Positions 55,319-63,225 of a stretch of DNA of 64,000 nt are shown piece after piece. Positions within the stretch are counted from its first letter, which is position 1. Every line of letters starts with the position of its first letter. Below the pieces are notes generated by a model. That model worked only from the letters and a program-made list of their open reading frames with translations. It ran no database searches and was not told the origin of the DNA. Source of the stretch: an uncultured Tidjanibacter sp. (lineage in GTDB: Bacteria > Bacteroidota > Bacteroidia > Bacteroidales > Rikenellaceae). The stretch lies in assembly GCA_944326085.1 (NCBI GenBank), contig CALVCL010000004.1, forward strand, positions 62,001 to 126,000, written 5' to 3'. A program made the position numbers and the translations under genes.

Positions 55319-56638
55319 ATGAAAAAAAATCTCATATATGTTGGCATGGTACTCGCCGGTGCATTCGCCGCCATAGTGACAGGATGTTCGTCGTCACGTT
55401 ATGCGCTATCGACAAAAATATACTATGACAACATGTACGGCGTACATGACCGTACAGCCATAGCATCGGCCGAACGCAGTCAGGATGCCGCCGTACAGGC
55501 CGAGATTGCCGCACGCAAGGCATCCGTCGAAGCCATACTGGCAGAAACTGACACAGAAACTGATGGAATTCAACTCGACCGCATAGACCCCGAAAGTTAC
55601 ATGACCGGCTACAATGACGGTTATGAAAGCGCATACTCCCGCAAACTTGCCATGTTCGAGGATCCGTACTACACTCTTCCGGAAAGCTACTATACGTATT
55701 ACTACGATACGGCATATCTGGTCAACGGAATTTACGGTCCCGGGTTCTATGACATTACCATAATCGACGGCAATGTATCCGTCACGCCTGTTTACATGAC
55801 CCCGTGGAATTACTACTGGAACTATCGCTACTATTCACCTTTCTACTTCAGCAGCTATTCACCGTGGTGGAGCCTTGGATGGGGTATCTCCTGGACATGG
55901 GGTTGGGGGTGGAACTGGTATTACGACCATCCATACTGGCATCCGTGGTGGAATTGGCACTGGCATCCGGTAAATCATCACTATCACCATTACCATCACG
56001 ACTACGTATATCGCCCGAATTCGCGTCCGTCAAGTTCTGCAGGATACCGAGGGTCGAGCCACGCCGCCTCGAACATAAGTTCCAGCAGTTCATCACGACG
56101 CGGTTCATCGCTCAGCAGCCCGTCACGCGGATACAGCAGCAGTGTAAGCAGTTCGTCGATTTCGTCGTCAAGCTCCGGCCGCGGCTCATCGACAAGCAGC
56201 TCCTCGCGCGGACCGTCAATCAGCACAGGCATCAGCGGCTCGTCCAGCTCGTCATACCGCGGGTCTTACACCATACCGTCGCGTGGAACAGGCTCGTCCA
56301 GCTCGTCGCGCGGCACCAGCAGCATATCCAGCCGTCCTTCCAACAGGTCGAGCTATAGAATGCCGTCTTCCGGTGTAAGTTCCTCGCGCCGTAGCAACAG
56401 CAGCGTAAGCTACAGTACCGGCAGCAGTTCCAGCAACAGACCATCGAGCTACTCATCACCGTCGAGAAGTTCGTACAACACAGGAAACTCTTCCATCTCG
56501 CGCAGCAGCGTATCGCGTTCCTCGAGCAGTTCATCGATATCACGCGGAAGTGTATCACGCCCATCGAGCAGTTTCTCCGCTCCCTCGCGTGGAAGCAGCT
56601 CCATGTCATCGTCACGTTCCTCGTCATCCAGAAGATAA
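55319..56638 (+). CDS. low-complexity Tyr/Trp/His/Ser-rich lipoprotein
   Basis: 439 aa. Lipobox VTGC (Cys23). Residues 24-115 are ordinary and partly helical, including ESYMTGYNDGYESAYSR. Residues 115-215 are extremely rich in Tyr and Trp (a YYTYYYD run, then a W/G-alternating WTWGWGWNW segment). A His cluster follows at 206-228 (HWHPVNHHYHHYHHDY). Residues 233-439 are about half Ser with spaced Arg, Pro and Tyr. Bacteroidota proteins like this are often mislabelled vitellogenin-like. Inference: the tail is a flexible surface or periplasmic linker and the His/aromatic part may bind metal or heme. Likely promoter box TATATTTG at 55173. Confidence 0.75.
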   Translation: MKKNLIYVGMVLAGAFAAIVTGCSSSRYALSTKIYYDNMYGVHDRTAIASAERSQDAAVQAEIAARKASVEAILAETDTETDGIQLDRIDPESYMTGYNDGYESAYSRKLAMFEDPYYTLPESYYTYYYDTAYLVNGIYGPGFYDITIIDGNVSVTPVYMTPWNYYWNYRYYSPFYFSSYSPWWSLGWGISWTWGWGWNWYYDHPYWHPWWNWHWHPVNHHYHHYHHDYVYRPNSRPSSSAGYRGSSHAASNISSSSSSRRGSSLSSPSRGYSSSVSSSSISSSSSGRGSSTSSSSRGPSISTGISGSSSSSYRGSYTIPSRGTGSSSSSRGTSSISSRPSNRSSYRMPSSGVSSSRRSNSSVSYSTGSSSSNRPSSYSSPSRSSYNTGNSSISRSSVSRSSSSSSISRGSVSRPSSSFSAPSRGSSSMSSSRSSSSRR

Positions 56639-56644
56639 TCCACA

Positions 56645-56672
56645 GCAGGCGGGCACTTTCCTGTCCGCCTGC
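56645..56672 (+). terminator. hairpin between the lipoprotein and the FadL-like gene
   Basis: 11-bp stem with one G-T pair (GCAGGCGGGCA/TGTCCGCCTGC) and a 6-nt loop, 6 nt past the lipoprotein stop. No T-run. Only 24 nt remain before the next ATG, so partial termination or mRNA processing is more likely than a full stop. Confidence 0.5.
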
Positions 56673-56696
56673 ATTACAAATACCAATTGACTTAAC

Positions 56697-58358
56697 ATGA
56701 AAACCTCACGATATCTGTTGGCCGTAGCCGCTGCAATGGCCACCTCAATACTCCCCTCGTCTCTCAAGGCCCAAAACGTCGACGCTTCCATAGGCGGCTT
56801 GCTCGTTTCGGCAAACAGTTTCTCGCCTCTCGACATGCTGCGAAGCTCACAGAACGACTACTCGCTCACGACAGGCCGTGTGGCTGCAATGGGCGGCGCA
56901 TTCACGGCTCTCGGCGGCGATATGGCAACAATAGGCATAAACCCCGCAGGTCTTGGCATGTACCGTACATCGGCATGGGGCTTCTCGCCGACACTGACAT
57001 TCTCCGACACGAAAAGCAGTTTCATGGCCGGTAACAACAATGCCACACGTTTTGGGTTCAGCAACGTCGGTACCGTCTTGAGACTCGTTGAGAACAGCTC
57101 CGGATTAATAAGTTTCAACCTCGGCATATCATACAACAAGACCGACGACTTCAATTTCAGCGGCAGTGTCAGCATGCCCGGCACAACAGGCAACTCGCTC
57201 CTGCAGATATTCCAGCTGCAGCTCAACGGTCTGTACAATTACATGGACTACGGTAAATGGGACCCGCTGAGCAGCAAGGTACTCAACGACTCTCCCTTCA
57301 ACAGTCCCGACATATATATCGACGAATGGGGCGCAGTACTCGGCTATCAGTCCGGACTGTTCTCGCAACAGGGCAACGGATATTACGCACTGAACGGTCT
57401 CGCCGACAACGGCAACATGACCTCTACACTCTCGTACGACAGCCGCGGTTCGGCCGGAGAATACAATGTGGCCGGAGGTTTCAACATCAACAACATACTC
57501 TACCTCGGTTTTGACTTCGGGTTCAAGGATATTTATCAGAAAATGTCGCTCCGTTACAGCGAAGATTACGCCTCGGACAACGGCCTGCGCGGCATGGCAT
57601 ACAATCAGTATTCCGTATTGCAGGGTTCGGCCTTCAACTTCAAGATAGGCGCAATAGTACGTCCCATAGAGCAGCTTACAATCGGTATCGCATATCACAC
57701 GCCGTCGTACACCAACCTGCGCAAGGAATACTATTCGAACATGAATGTCGACAGCAGCCTTTCGGAAGGCAGCAAATCAAACAACTCGCTGCTGACCGGC
57801 TACGACTATTCGTTCAATACCCCCTCTCGCCTCATGGCCGGTATCGCATATACAATCGGCAACCGTTTCGCCATATCTTTCGATTATGAAAAGGTGTGGT
57901 ACAACAAGATGCGATACACCAGCGAGACATATGAAATACAGGAAAGTTTCCGTCAGGCCATAGCAAACGACTATCGGGCTGCCGACAATTTCAAGGTGGG
58001 TATCGAGTTCAAACCGCTGCAAATGCTTGCCCTCAGAGCCGGCTATGCATATTACGGCTCGCCTATAAAGGAAACAGACAGTCAAGGCAACAAATTGGTA
58101 TTCAACGGCATTACCACCACATCCTCCAACCATATATCGGCAGGTATCGGAATATGGCTCGGCAGGGCTACTACTCTTGACATAGCCTATGTGTACAGCC
58201 GCTACAACATCGCACCGTATGCAATGTATTACTACACAGGACAGGCATACCTGCCGTCAGGCTCGCAACAGAATGTAACCTATGCACCGCAGGCCGACAT
58301 AATGGATAGCGTATTGAACCGCCACTTCATAACCTTCTCATTTAATTTCCTTTTCTAA
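56697..58358 (+). CDS. OmpP1/FadL-family outer-membrane protein
   Basis: 553 aa. Signal peptide MKTSRYLLAVAAAMATSILPSSLKAQ. The mature start is typical of OmpP1/FadL: SPLDMLRSSQNDYSLTTGRVAAMGGAFTALGGDMATIGINPAGLGMYRTS, with the NPAGLG motif of the hatch region. Barrel strands follow, ending in FSFNFLF with terminal Phe. FadL proteins import hydrophobic compounds such as long-chain fatty acids; in Bacteroidota the ligands are mostly unknown. A PorT-like gene follows after 3 nt, so these two are co-transcribed. Confidence 0.87.
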   Translation: MKTSRYLLAVAAAMATSILPSSLKAQNVDASIGGLLVSANSFSPLDMLRSSQNDYSLTTGRVAAMGGAFTALGGDMATIGINPAGLGMYRTSAWGFSPTLTFSDTKSSFMAGNNNATRFGFSNVGTVLRLVENSSGLISFNLGISYNKTDDFNFSGSVSMPGTTGNSLLQIFQLQLNGLYNYMDYGKWDPLSSKVLNDSPFNSPDIYIDEWGAVLGYQSGLFSQQGNGYYALNGLADNGNMTSTLSYDSRGSAGEYNVAGGFNINNILYLGFDFGFKDIYQKMSLRYSEDYASDNGLRGMAYNQYSVLQGSAFNFKIGAIVRPIEQLTIGIAYHTPSYTNLRKEYYSNMNVDSSLSEGSKSNNSLLTGYDYSFNTPSRLMAGIAYTIGNRFAISFDYEKVWYNKMRYTSETYEIQESFRQAIANDYRAADNFKVGIEFKPLQMLALRAGYAYYGSPIKETDSQGNKLVFNGITTTSSNHISAGIGIWLGRATTLDIAYVYSRYNIAPYAMYYYTGQAYLPSGSQQNVTYAPQADIMDSVLNRHFITFSFNFLF

Positions 58359-58361
58359 CCC

Positions 58362-59093
58362 ATGCCACGGAAAACCAACATTACAAAATGTATAGCGGCT
58401 TTTGCAGCTATACTGCTGTTTGCGGTTACACCATCGTTCGGACAGGTTCCCGACCTCGAGCTGACACCGCTTCCAGAAGTCAACGGGTCTGTGCAAAAGC
58501 AGGAAATCAAACAACCAGCCTTCACGCCCCGTTGGATATTCGGCATCAAGATCAGCTACCGGCAGACATACGCATCATGGACAATAAACAGCTCGTATGA
58601 CGGACACGGATGTAGCATGTCGAGTTATCCTGGTTTTGCGATAGGGGTCGCCACTTCCTATCCGTTCAGCAACCTCCTGTCATTCGATACCGGCGCAGAC
58701 TTTACTTCGTGGGGCTTCAGTTACATCGACAGCAATGTAACCATGACCAATATCAGGTATATGCTTGAGGTCCCGTTGACCGTAACCTTACATACTCCCG
58801 TAGGCATCAAGTTCCAGGCAGGAGCAATAGTAGATGTACTGCTAACAGGACAAATGGACGTATCAGGTAATACAGGTTGGCCATATCACACATTTTCACG
58901 GGAGCCTTTCAACCCCCTGTCGGTTGGCCTTACATGCGGCATCGGATTCTACAACTTCTCCCTGCAATTCATCTACAACCTCTCCAACGCAATAGACCGT
59001 AACGCAAGATATGTATGGGAACAATATTCAGGCATGTCAATTTTCAAACAGAAATCATACGCCCTCTCACTAAATTACACACTGTGGTTCTGA
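58362..59093 (+). CDS. PorT-like outer-membrane beta-barrel protein
   Basis: 243 aa. Signal peptide NITKCIAAFAAILLFAVTPSFGQ. Amphipathic strands typical of the Bacteroidota beta-barrel family (OMP_b-brl/PorT-like): RWIFGIKISYRQTYASW, PGFAIGVATSYPFSNLLSFDTGADFTSWGF, NIRYMLEVPLTVTLHTPVGIKFQAGA, VGLTCGIGFYNFSLQFIYNLSNAI, and a last strand YALSLNYTLWF ending in Phe. No enzymatic motif. Co-transcribed with the FadL-like gene, so probably part of the same envelope function. The true PorT belongs to type IX secretion; assignment to that system is not supported here. Confidence 0.75.
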   Translation: MPRKTNITKCIAAFAAILLFAVTPSFGQVPDLELTPLPEVNGSVQKQEIKQPAFTPRWIFGIKISYRQTYASWTINSSYDGHGCSMSSYPGFAIGVATSYPFSNLLSFDTGADFTSWGFSYIDSNVTMTNIRYMLEVPLTVTLHTPVGIKFQAGAIVDVLLTGQMDVSGNTGWPYHTFSREPFNPLSVGLTCGIGFYNFSLQFIYNLSNAIDRNARYVWEQYSGMSIFKQKSYALSLNYTLWF

Positions 59094-59113
59094 CAAATCT
59101 ACTTTAACGACAA

Positions 59114-59156
59114 AGCGCCCGCCGATTTTAGTTTCAATCGGCGGGCGCTCTTTTTT
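59114..59156 (+). terminator. terminator of the lipoprotein/FadL/PorT-like cluster
   Basis: 13-bp GC-rich stem (59114-59126 with 59137-59149), 10-nt loop, then CTTTTTT. About 20 nt past the last stop. Confidence 0.9.
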
Positions 59157-59281
59157 CATTCACGGCAGGCATATCCGTATCGGCATTAAAGACTAACTTC
59201 TCCCCCTTTTACAGAAAGGCAGTCCCATCCCACTCCGCACGAAAACGGCCAATTAAGTCCCTAAACAGCACTCCATGTAAT

Positions 59282-59317
59282 AAAAATCGGGGCACGTTAT
59301 TATTGACGTGCCCCGAT
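59282..59317 (-). terminator. terminator of dsbD
   Basis: 12-bp stem ATCGGGGCACGT/ACGTGCCCCGAT (59286-59297 with 59306-59317), 8-nt loop, T-rich run on the minus strand. 23 nt past the dsbD stop. The rest of the 247-nt gap holds nothing recognised. Confidence 0.9.
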
Positions 59318-59340
59318 AACATTTCAGAAATATCTAATAG

Positions 59341-61356
59341 TTATTTCTCTGCGTTGAACTTTTCGATACCGTCATTCAGGAACTTGATGTAATCCTGAAT
59401 ATCGAGGTTGTAACCGCGTACCGGCATAAGAAGTTTGCCTTCATGGTCAACAATCAGGTATGCGGGCTGGGCATTCACGCCGTAATTCTCGGCCATGAAA
59501 TTGGAATTGATTCTACCAAGACCTTTGAGAACCTTGCCATTCGGAAGAGTTACCCAATCTTCCTCTGGAACATTCTTCTTGTCATCACCGTAAAGCGACA
59601 CGACAACGAACTTGTTGCGGAGAATGTCCTGCACTGTCGGGTCCGACCAAACCCTCTGTTCCATTTCACGGCAGTTTACACAGCCATGACCGGTAAAGTC
59701 GATAAACAACGGCTTGCCTGCCTTCTTGGCTGCTTCTATTGCCTGGCCATAGTGGTAATAACCATCAATACCATAAGGCAACGGAGACAGGAAATCGGCA
59801 TATTTCTTGGTTTCGCCGGTAGAAGCAATAGTGGATGTACCGCCATCAGTTGTCGTATAAGCCTGCGAAGTGGTAGGACCGGTATAAGCGCCGAGTACGA
59901 AGTCCTGAGTCTGAATAGGCGGCATGTAACCCGAAAGAGCCTTCAGAGGAGCGCCCCACATACCAGGTATCATGTAGGCAACGAATGCGAATACTATTAT
60001 CGCAAGCACAAGCCTGCCTACCGATATATATGCAACATCGCTATCGTGTTTGAATTTGAGTTTGCCGAGCAGATAGAGACCGAGCAAAGTGAATATTGCA
60101 ATCCACAACGCAAGATAAACTTCCCTGTCGAGAATACCCCAGTGGTAGGTCTGGTCAGCAACACTGAGGAACTTCAGACCAAGAGCCAACTCTATGAAAC
60201 CGAGCACTACCTTTACAGCATTGAGCCAGCCACCGCTCTTCGGCATCTTGCTGAGCAATGACGGGAACAAAGCAAGCAGCGTAAACGGAAGAGCGAATGC
60301 TACCGAGAAAGCAAACATCGTGATGATGGGCTGCCAGAAGCTACCGCCTCCCGAAATGGAGCTAATAAGCACATTGCCGACAATAGGACCAGTGCAGGAG
60401 AACGACACGAGCACGAGAGTCAGAGACATGAAGAATATACCGCCGAGACCACTCTTGTCGGATTTGCTGTCGGTCTTGTTAACAAGCTTCGAAGATATGG
60501 TGATATCGAATGCGCCGAAGAACGATGCAGCGAATATCATGAACACTATGAAGAATATGATGTTCGGGAGCCAGTGTGTAGCAAGCCAGTTGAAAATATC
60601 GGCCGTTACAGTGTCACCTCCGAGCCAGCGTGTGATAATGATAAGCGCAGCTATAGGCAGCGTATAAAGAAGGATGATGAACAAACCGTACATGGAAGCA
60701 CGGAAACGGCCTTTTGCCTTGTTCTCAGACCCCTTCATGAAGAACGACACGGTCATAGGCACCATCGGGAACACGCAAGGCGTGAGAAGTGCTGCGAAGC
60801 CCCAAAGGATAGCCTCGAGTATCATGCCCCACATGGAACCGCCGCCAGCCGCATTTGCATTGTCAGCAACAGCTACTACAGTATCAGAGGAAAGTTCTAT
60901 GTCAAAATCATAATACTGCATGGGGGTGCAACCTACATCGTTGCATTCCATCCATTCAATATAACCGGTCAGCCTGGCTGTCGGTTCATTAACAACAACT
61001 TTCTGTGCGAAACGTGCGGCGTTTTCGTAATAGCCTATTTCCATGCCGAACACTTCGTCAAAAACAACGATAGGTTCGTCAAGTTCATAAGCAGTACCGT
61101 CGAGAGTTGCACCTTCTACGTTCTCGAAAGTAACCACAGTCGGGTTGGGCCCCATCATATCGTACGGCCCGAGGTCATACATGTGCCAACCTTTGTCAAT
61201 GGCTGCTTCGAACACAATCTCATAAGTGCCCTCGCCCACCTCATTGACGGTGTACTTCCACTGCGCAGGCTGCTTGTCGTCCTGTGCACTGGCCAAACCA
61301 ATGCTGAAGACCGCAGTCATGGCTGTCAAAAGGACCAATTTAAAGAGTTTCTTCAT
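59341..61356 (-). CDS. dsbD: thiol:disulfide interchange protein DsbD
   Basis: 671 aa from ATG 61356 (MKKLFKLVLLTAMTAVFSIGLASAQ, a signal peptide); the 15-residue upstream extension lacks that form. Three modules carry electrons inward to out: an N-terminal alpha domain with the Cys pair in EWMECNDVGCTPMQYY; eight helices with Cys in AALLTPCVFPMVPMTVSFF and VLVSFSCTGPIVGNVL; and a C-terminal thioredoxin gamma domain with CVNC in DFTGHGCVNCREMEQRVW. All redox cysteines are present. It reduces periplasmic disulfides and can drive TlpA-like proteins such as the divergent neighbour. Confidence 0.94.
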   Translation of the reverse strand: MKKLFKLVLLTAMTAVFSIGLASAQDDKQPAQWKYTVNEVGEGTYEIVFEAAIDKGWHMYDLGPYDMMGPNPTVVTFENVEGATLDGTAYELDEPIVVFDEVFGMEIGYYENAARFAQKVVVNEPTARLTGYIEWMECNDVGCTPMQYYDFDIELSSDTVVAVADNANAAGGGSMWGMILEAILWGFAALLTPCVFPMVPMTVSFFMKGSENKAKGRFRASMYGLFIILLYTLPIAALIIITRWLGGDTVTADIFNWLATHWLPNIIFFIVFMIFAASFFGAFDITISSKLVNKTDSKSDKSGLGGIFFMSLTLVLVSFSCTGPIVGNVLISSISGGGSFWQPIITMFAFSVAFALPFTLLALFPSLLSKMPKSGGWLNAVKVVLGFIELALGLKFLSVADQTYHWGILDREVYLALWIAIFTLLGLYLLGKLKFKHDSDVAYISVGRLVLAIIVFAFVAYMIPGMWGAPLKALSGYMPPIQTQDFVLGAYTGPTTSQAYTTTDGGTSTIASTGETKKYADFLSPLPYGIDGYYHYGQAIEAAKKAGKPLFIDFTGHGCVNCREMEQRVWSDPTVQDILRNKFVVVSLYGDDKKNVPEEDWVTLPNGKVLKGLGRINSNFMAENYGVNAQPAYLIVDHEGKLLMPVRGYNLDIQDYIKFLNDGIEKFNAEK

Positions 61357-61503
61357 AAAGATTAACCTTTGTGTGTAATTAAAGTTTACAGTTCTTTTCA
61401 AATCCCGCTGTTCCGCAATATTATTATACGGTACACCGTTGTTATATCAAACTACCCGAGCCCGTCGGGATAAACCTAAATAGGACACAATATTAATAAA
61501 TTA

Positions 61504-61535
61504 TTTGTATATGAACAATTTTCTTCCTAATTTTG
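61504..61535 (+). promoter_or_regulatory. promoter of the TlpA-like gene
   Basis: TTTG (61504-61507), 20-nt spacer, TAATTTTG (61528-61535); 67 nt before the ATG. One of the better -33/-7 matches. Confidence 0.6.
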
Positions 61536-61602
61536 ACTTAACAAAAAGGGACTAAAACAGTTCATTGCGCAATATTAATTCATTGATTAACATAAACTTA
61601 CT

Positions 61603-62082
61603 ATGAAAAAACTTTTTGTAACGGTTGCAGCTGCATTGCTCGCCGGTGTTGCAATGGCACAGATGCCGAATGTGAAGATAGAGAACCATCAGGGCGAAAC
61701 AATCAGCACCTCCTCGCTCATCAATGGCAAGCCTACTATCCTCTCTTTCTGGTCTACCACATGCAAGCCATGCCTCATGGAACTCAATGCTATAAATGAC
61801 CAGCTTATCGACTGGCTCGACGAAGCAGATTTCCAAGTTGTAGCAGTGTCAACGGACGATACACGTTCGTCTGCAAAGGCAAAAGCCCTTGCCAGCGGTT
61901 ACGGTTGGAACGACTTTATCGTTCTCTATGACAAGAACCAGGACTTCAAGCGTGCAATGAACGTAAACATGGTTCCCCACGTATTCGTACTTGATGGCGA
62001 AGGCAAAATCGTTTACAACCACACCGGTTACACTCCAGGGTCCGAATCCGAACTTCTCGAGATAGTAAAGGGGCTTCAGTAG
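61603..62082 (+). CDS. periplasmic TlpA-like thioredoxin
   Basis: 159 aa. Signal peptide MKKLFVTVAAALLAGVAMAQ, so exported. The active site is CKPC in TILSFWSTTCKPCLMELNAI (about residues 50-53). The cis-Pro region is NMVPHVFVLDGEGKIVYNHTGYTPG. Without a lipobox it is soluble. It lies divergent from dsbD, which could keep it reduced. Possible roles are cytochrome maturation or repair of oxidised proteins; the sequence does not choose between them. Ends at a strong terminator. Confidence 0.92.
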   Translation: MKKLFVTVAAALLAGVAMAQMPNVKIENHQGETISTSSLINGKPTILSFWSTTCKPCLMELNAINDQLIDWLDEADFQVVAVSTDDTRSSAKAKALASGYGWNDFIVLYDKNQDFKRAMNVNMVPHVFVLDGEGKIVYNHTGYTPGSESELLEIVKGLQ

Positions 62083-62108
62083 TAACCACGGTCAGTATTG
62101 ACCCGATA

Positions 62109-62143
62109 AAAAAACCCGCAGTGCCAAATACTGCGGGTTTTTT
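62109..62143. terminator. terminator of the TlpA-like gene
   Basis: 14-bp perfect stem AAAAAACCCGCAGT/ACTGCGGGTTTTTT with a 7-nt loop; long T-runs in both directions. It can also serve the convergent lipocalin-like gene. Confidence 0.9.
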
Positions 62144-62190
62144 CTTTATCCAACCACCTCCGGTCAAAAATAGCAGGAATTATTTATAAA

Positions 62191-62526
62191 TCACATTCTT
62201 CCCAGCCTGAACACCTTGCTGCCGGAACTTACAATCAATGAATCCGCGGTCAGCATATCTATCTGCAATGTATCGGTAAATTCCAGTCCTATACCCCTGA
62301 CAACATTTACTCCTTTTATTATCAAATTGTCGCTTTCACGTTCCCATGTATCAAACAACATGTCTCCCAGATTAATGGTCTTGGCTGTCCCGTCATCGTT
62401 CAGGGAAAAGCCTACCCCCCACCCCGTTTGCGGAGAATGTATCCATGTGCCGCAAATATCATACTTCTCAGATTTGCATCCGGCCATACACATGGCTACC
62501 GCTGCAAGTACAATAACACGTTTCAT
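62191..62526 (-). CDS. lipocalin-like small lipoprotein
   Basis: 111 aa. Lipobox MAGC (Cys17). The mature part opens KYDICGTWIHSP, a GxW motif typical of lipocalin-like folds, followed by GVGFSLNDDGTAKTINLGDMLFDTWERESDNLIIKGVN, and beta strands to the end (DSLIVSSGSKVFRLGRM). Bacteroidota carry many such short lipocalin-family lipoproteins; function unknown. It is separate from marC (about 90 nt). Confidence 0.7.
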   Translation of the reverse strand: MKRVIVLAAVAMCMAGCKSEKYDICGTWIHSPQTGWGVGFSLNDDGTAKTINLGDMLFDTWERESDNLIIKGVNVVRGIGLEFTDTLQIDMLTADSLIVSSGSKVFRLGRM

Positions 62527-62616
62527 TGCTTACCTTTTACTGTTACATGCCACTGTCGGCAATCGTTTTCCCAAAAGTAATGCAATATTCGCAAACTACA
62601 TGAACTTTCCGACACT

Positions 62617-63225
62617 CTATCCGGCAATGGACACGGTAAATGCCTCGATACCGTTCAATATCATCTGCAAACCTATCGCCGCCACAATAAGGGCAGTAAT
62701 GCGTATCATCGGCATCAGCATGTTCTGTTTTACCAGAAACTTGCCAATCCTGTCCGCGTTGCGCATGATGAGCAAGTTTACCAGCAGTGCCAGTATCACA
62801 GCGGCTATCGTCATCCAACGGCCATAAACCGCAGGCATCGTTACGACCGCCGTTATTGTCGCCGGACCGGCAATCATGGGTATGGCTATAGGCACCGCAA
62901 TCAACTCCTCTATGCGTGTATTCTTGTCTATGGTCAGGAAAGCTCCTCTCTGCAGACCGACAAAACCATTGTAGAAAAGCACTATGCCGCACGTAATCTG
63001 GAAGGCATATATCTTAAGATTGAAGACATAACCCAATATCGCCTCACCGAGGAACAGGAAAAGCAACAGGACGCCTATTGCCGTCACTGTCGCCTTGTCC
63101 ACAATTCTGTGCAGTTCGCGCCGCGAGTAATTCTCCTGAAGGGAGAATACCACAAACACTTTCTGTATCGGATTAATCAGCGCAAGGAAAGCGAAAAAGG
63201 CGCTGAAGAAAACTTTTATATCCAT
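62617..63225 (-). CDS. MarC-family (NAAT) membrane protein
   Basis: 202 aa from ATG 63225, which overlaps the YeiH-family stop by one base (TAATG); a longer frame upstream only shadows that gene. Six helices: VFFSAFFAFLALINPIQKVFVVF, VTAIGVLLLFLFLGEAILGYVF, FQITCGIVLFYNGFVGLQRG, IAVPIAIPMIAGPATITAVVTM, MTIAAVILALLVNLLIM and RITALIVAAIGLQMILNGI. The NP motif in helix 1 and IAIPMIAGPATIT are MarC signatures. Despite the name, members are not proven drug pumps. Confidence 0.93.
   Translation of the reverse strand: MDIKVFFSAFFAFLALINPIQKVFVVFSLQENYSRRELHRIVDKATVTAIGVLLLFLFLGEAILGYVFNLKIYAFQITCGIVLFYNGFVGLQRGAFLTIDKNTRIEELIAVPIAIPMIAGPATITAVVTMPAVYGRWMTIAAVILALLVNLLIMRNADRIGKFLVKQNMLMPMIRITALIVAAIGLQMILNGIEAFTVSIAG

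Noticed and set aside
55804..56358. 184-codon frame within the Ser-rich lipoprotein gene
   Set aside because: It arises from repetitive serine codons read in another frame; the annotated frame has signal peptide and terminator.
58362..59093. Assignment of the barrel protein to type IX secretion (PorT)
   Set aside because: Only general barrel features are visible, and no other type IX components are in the window.
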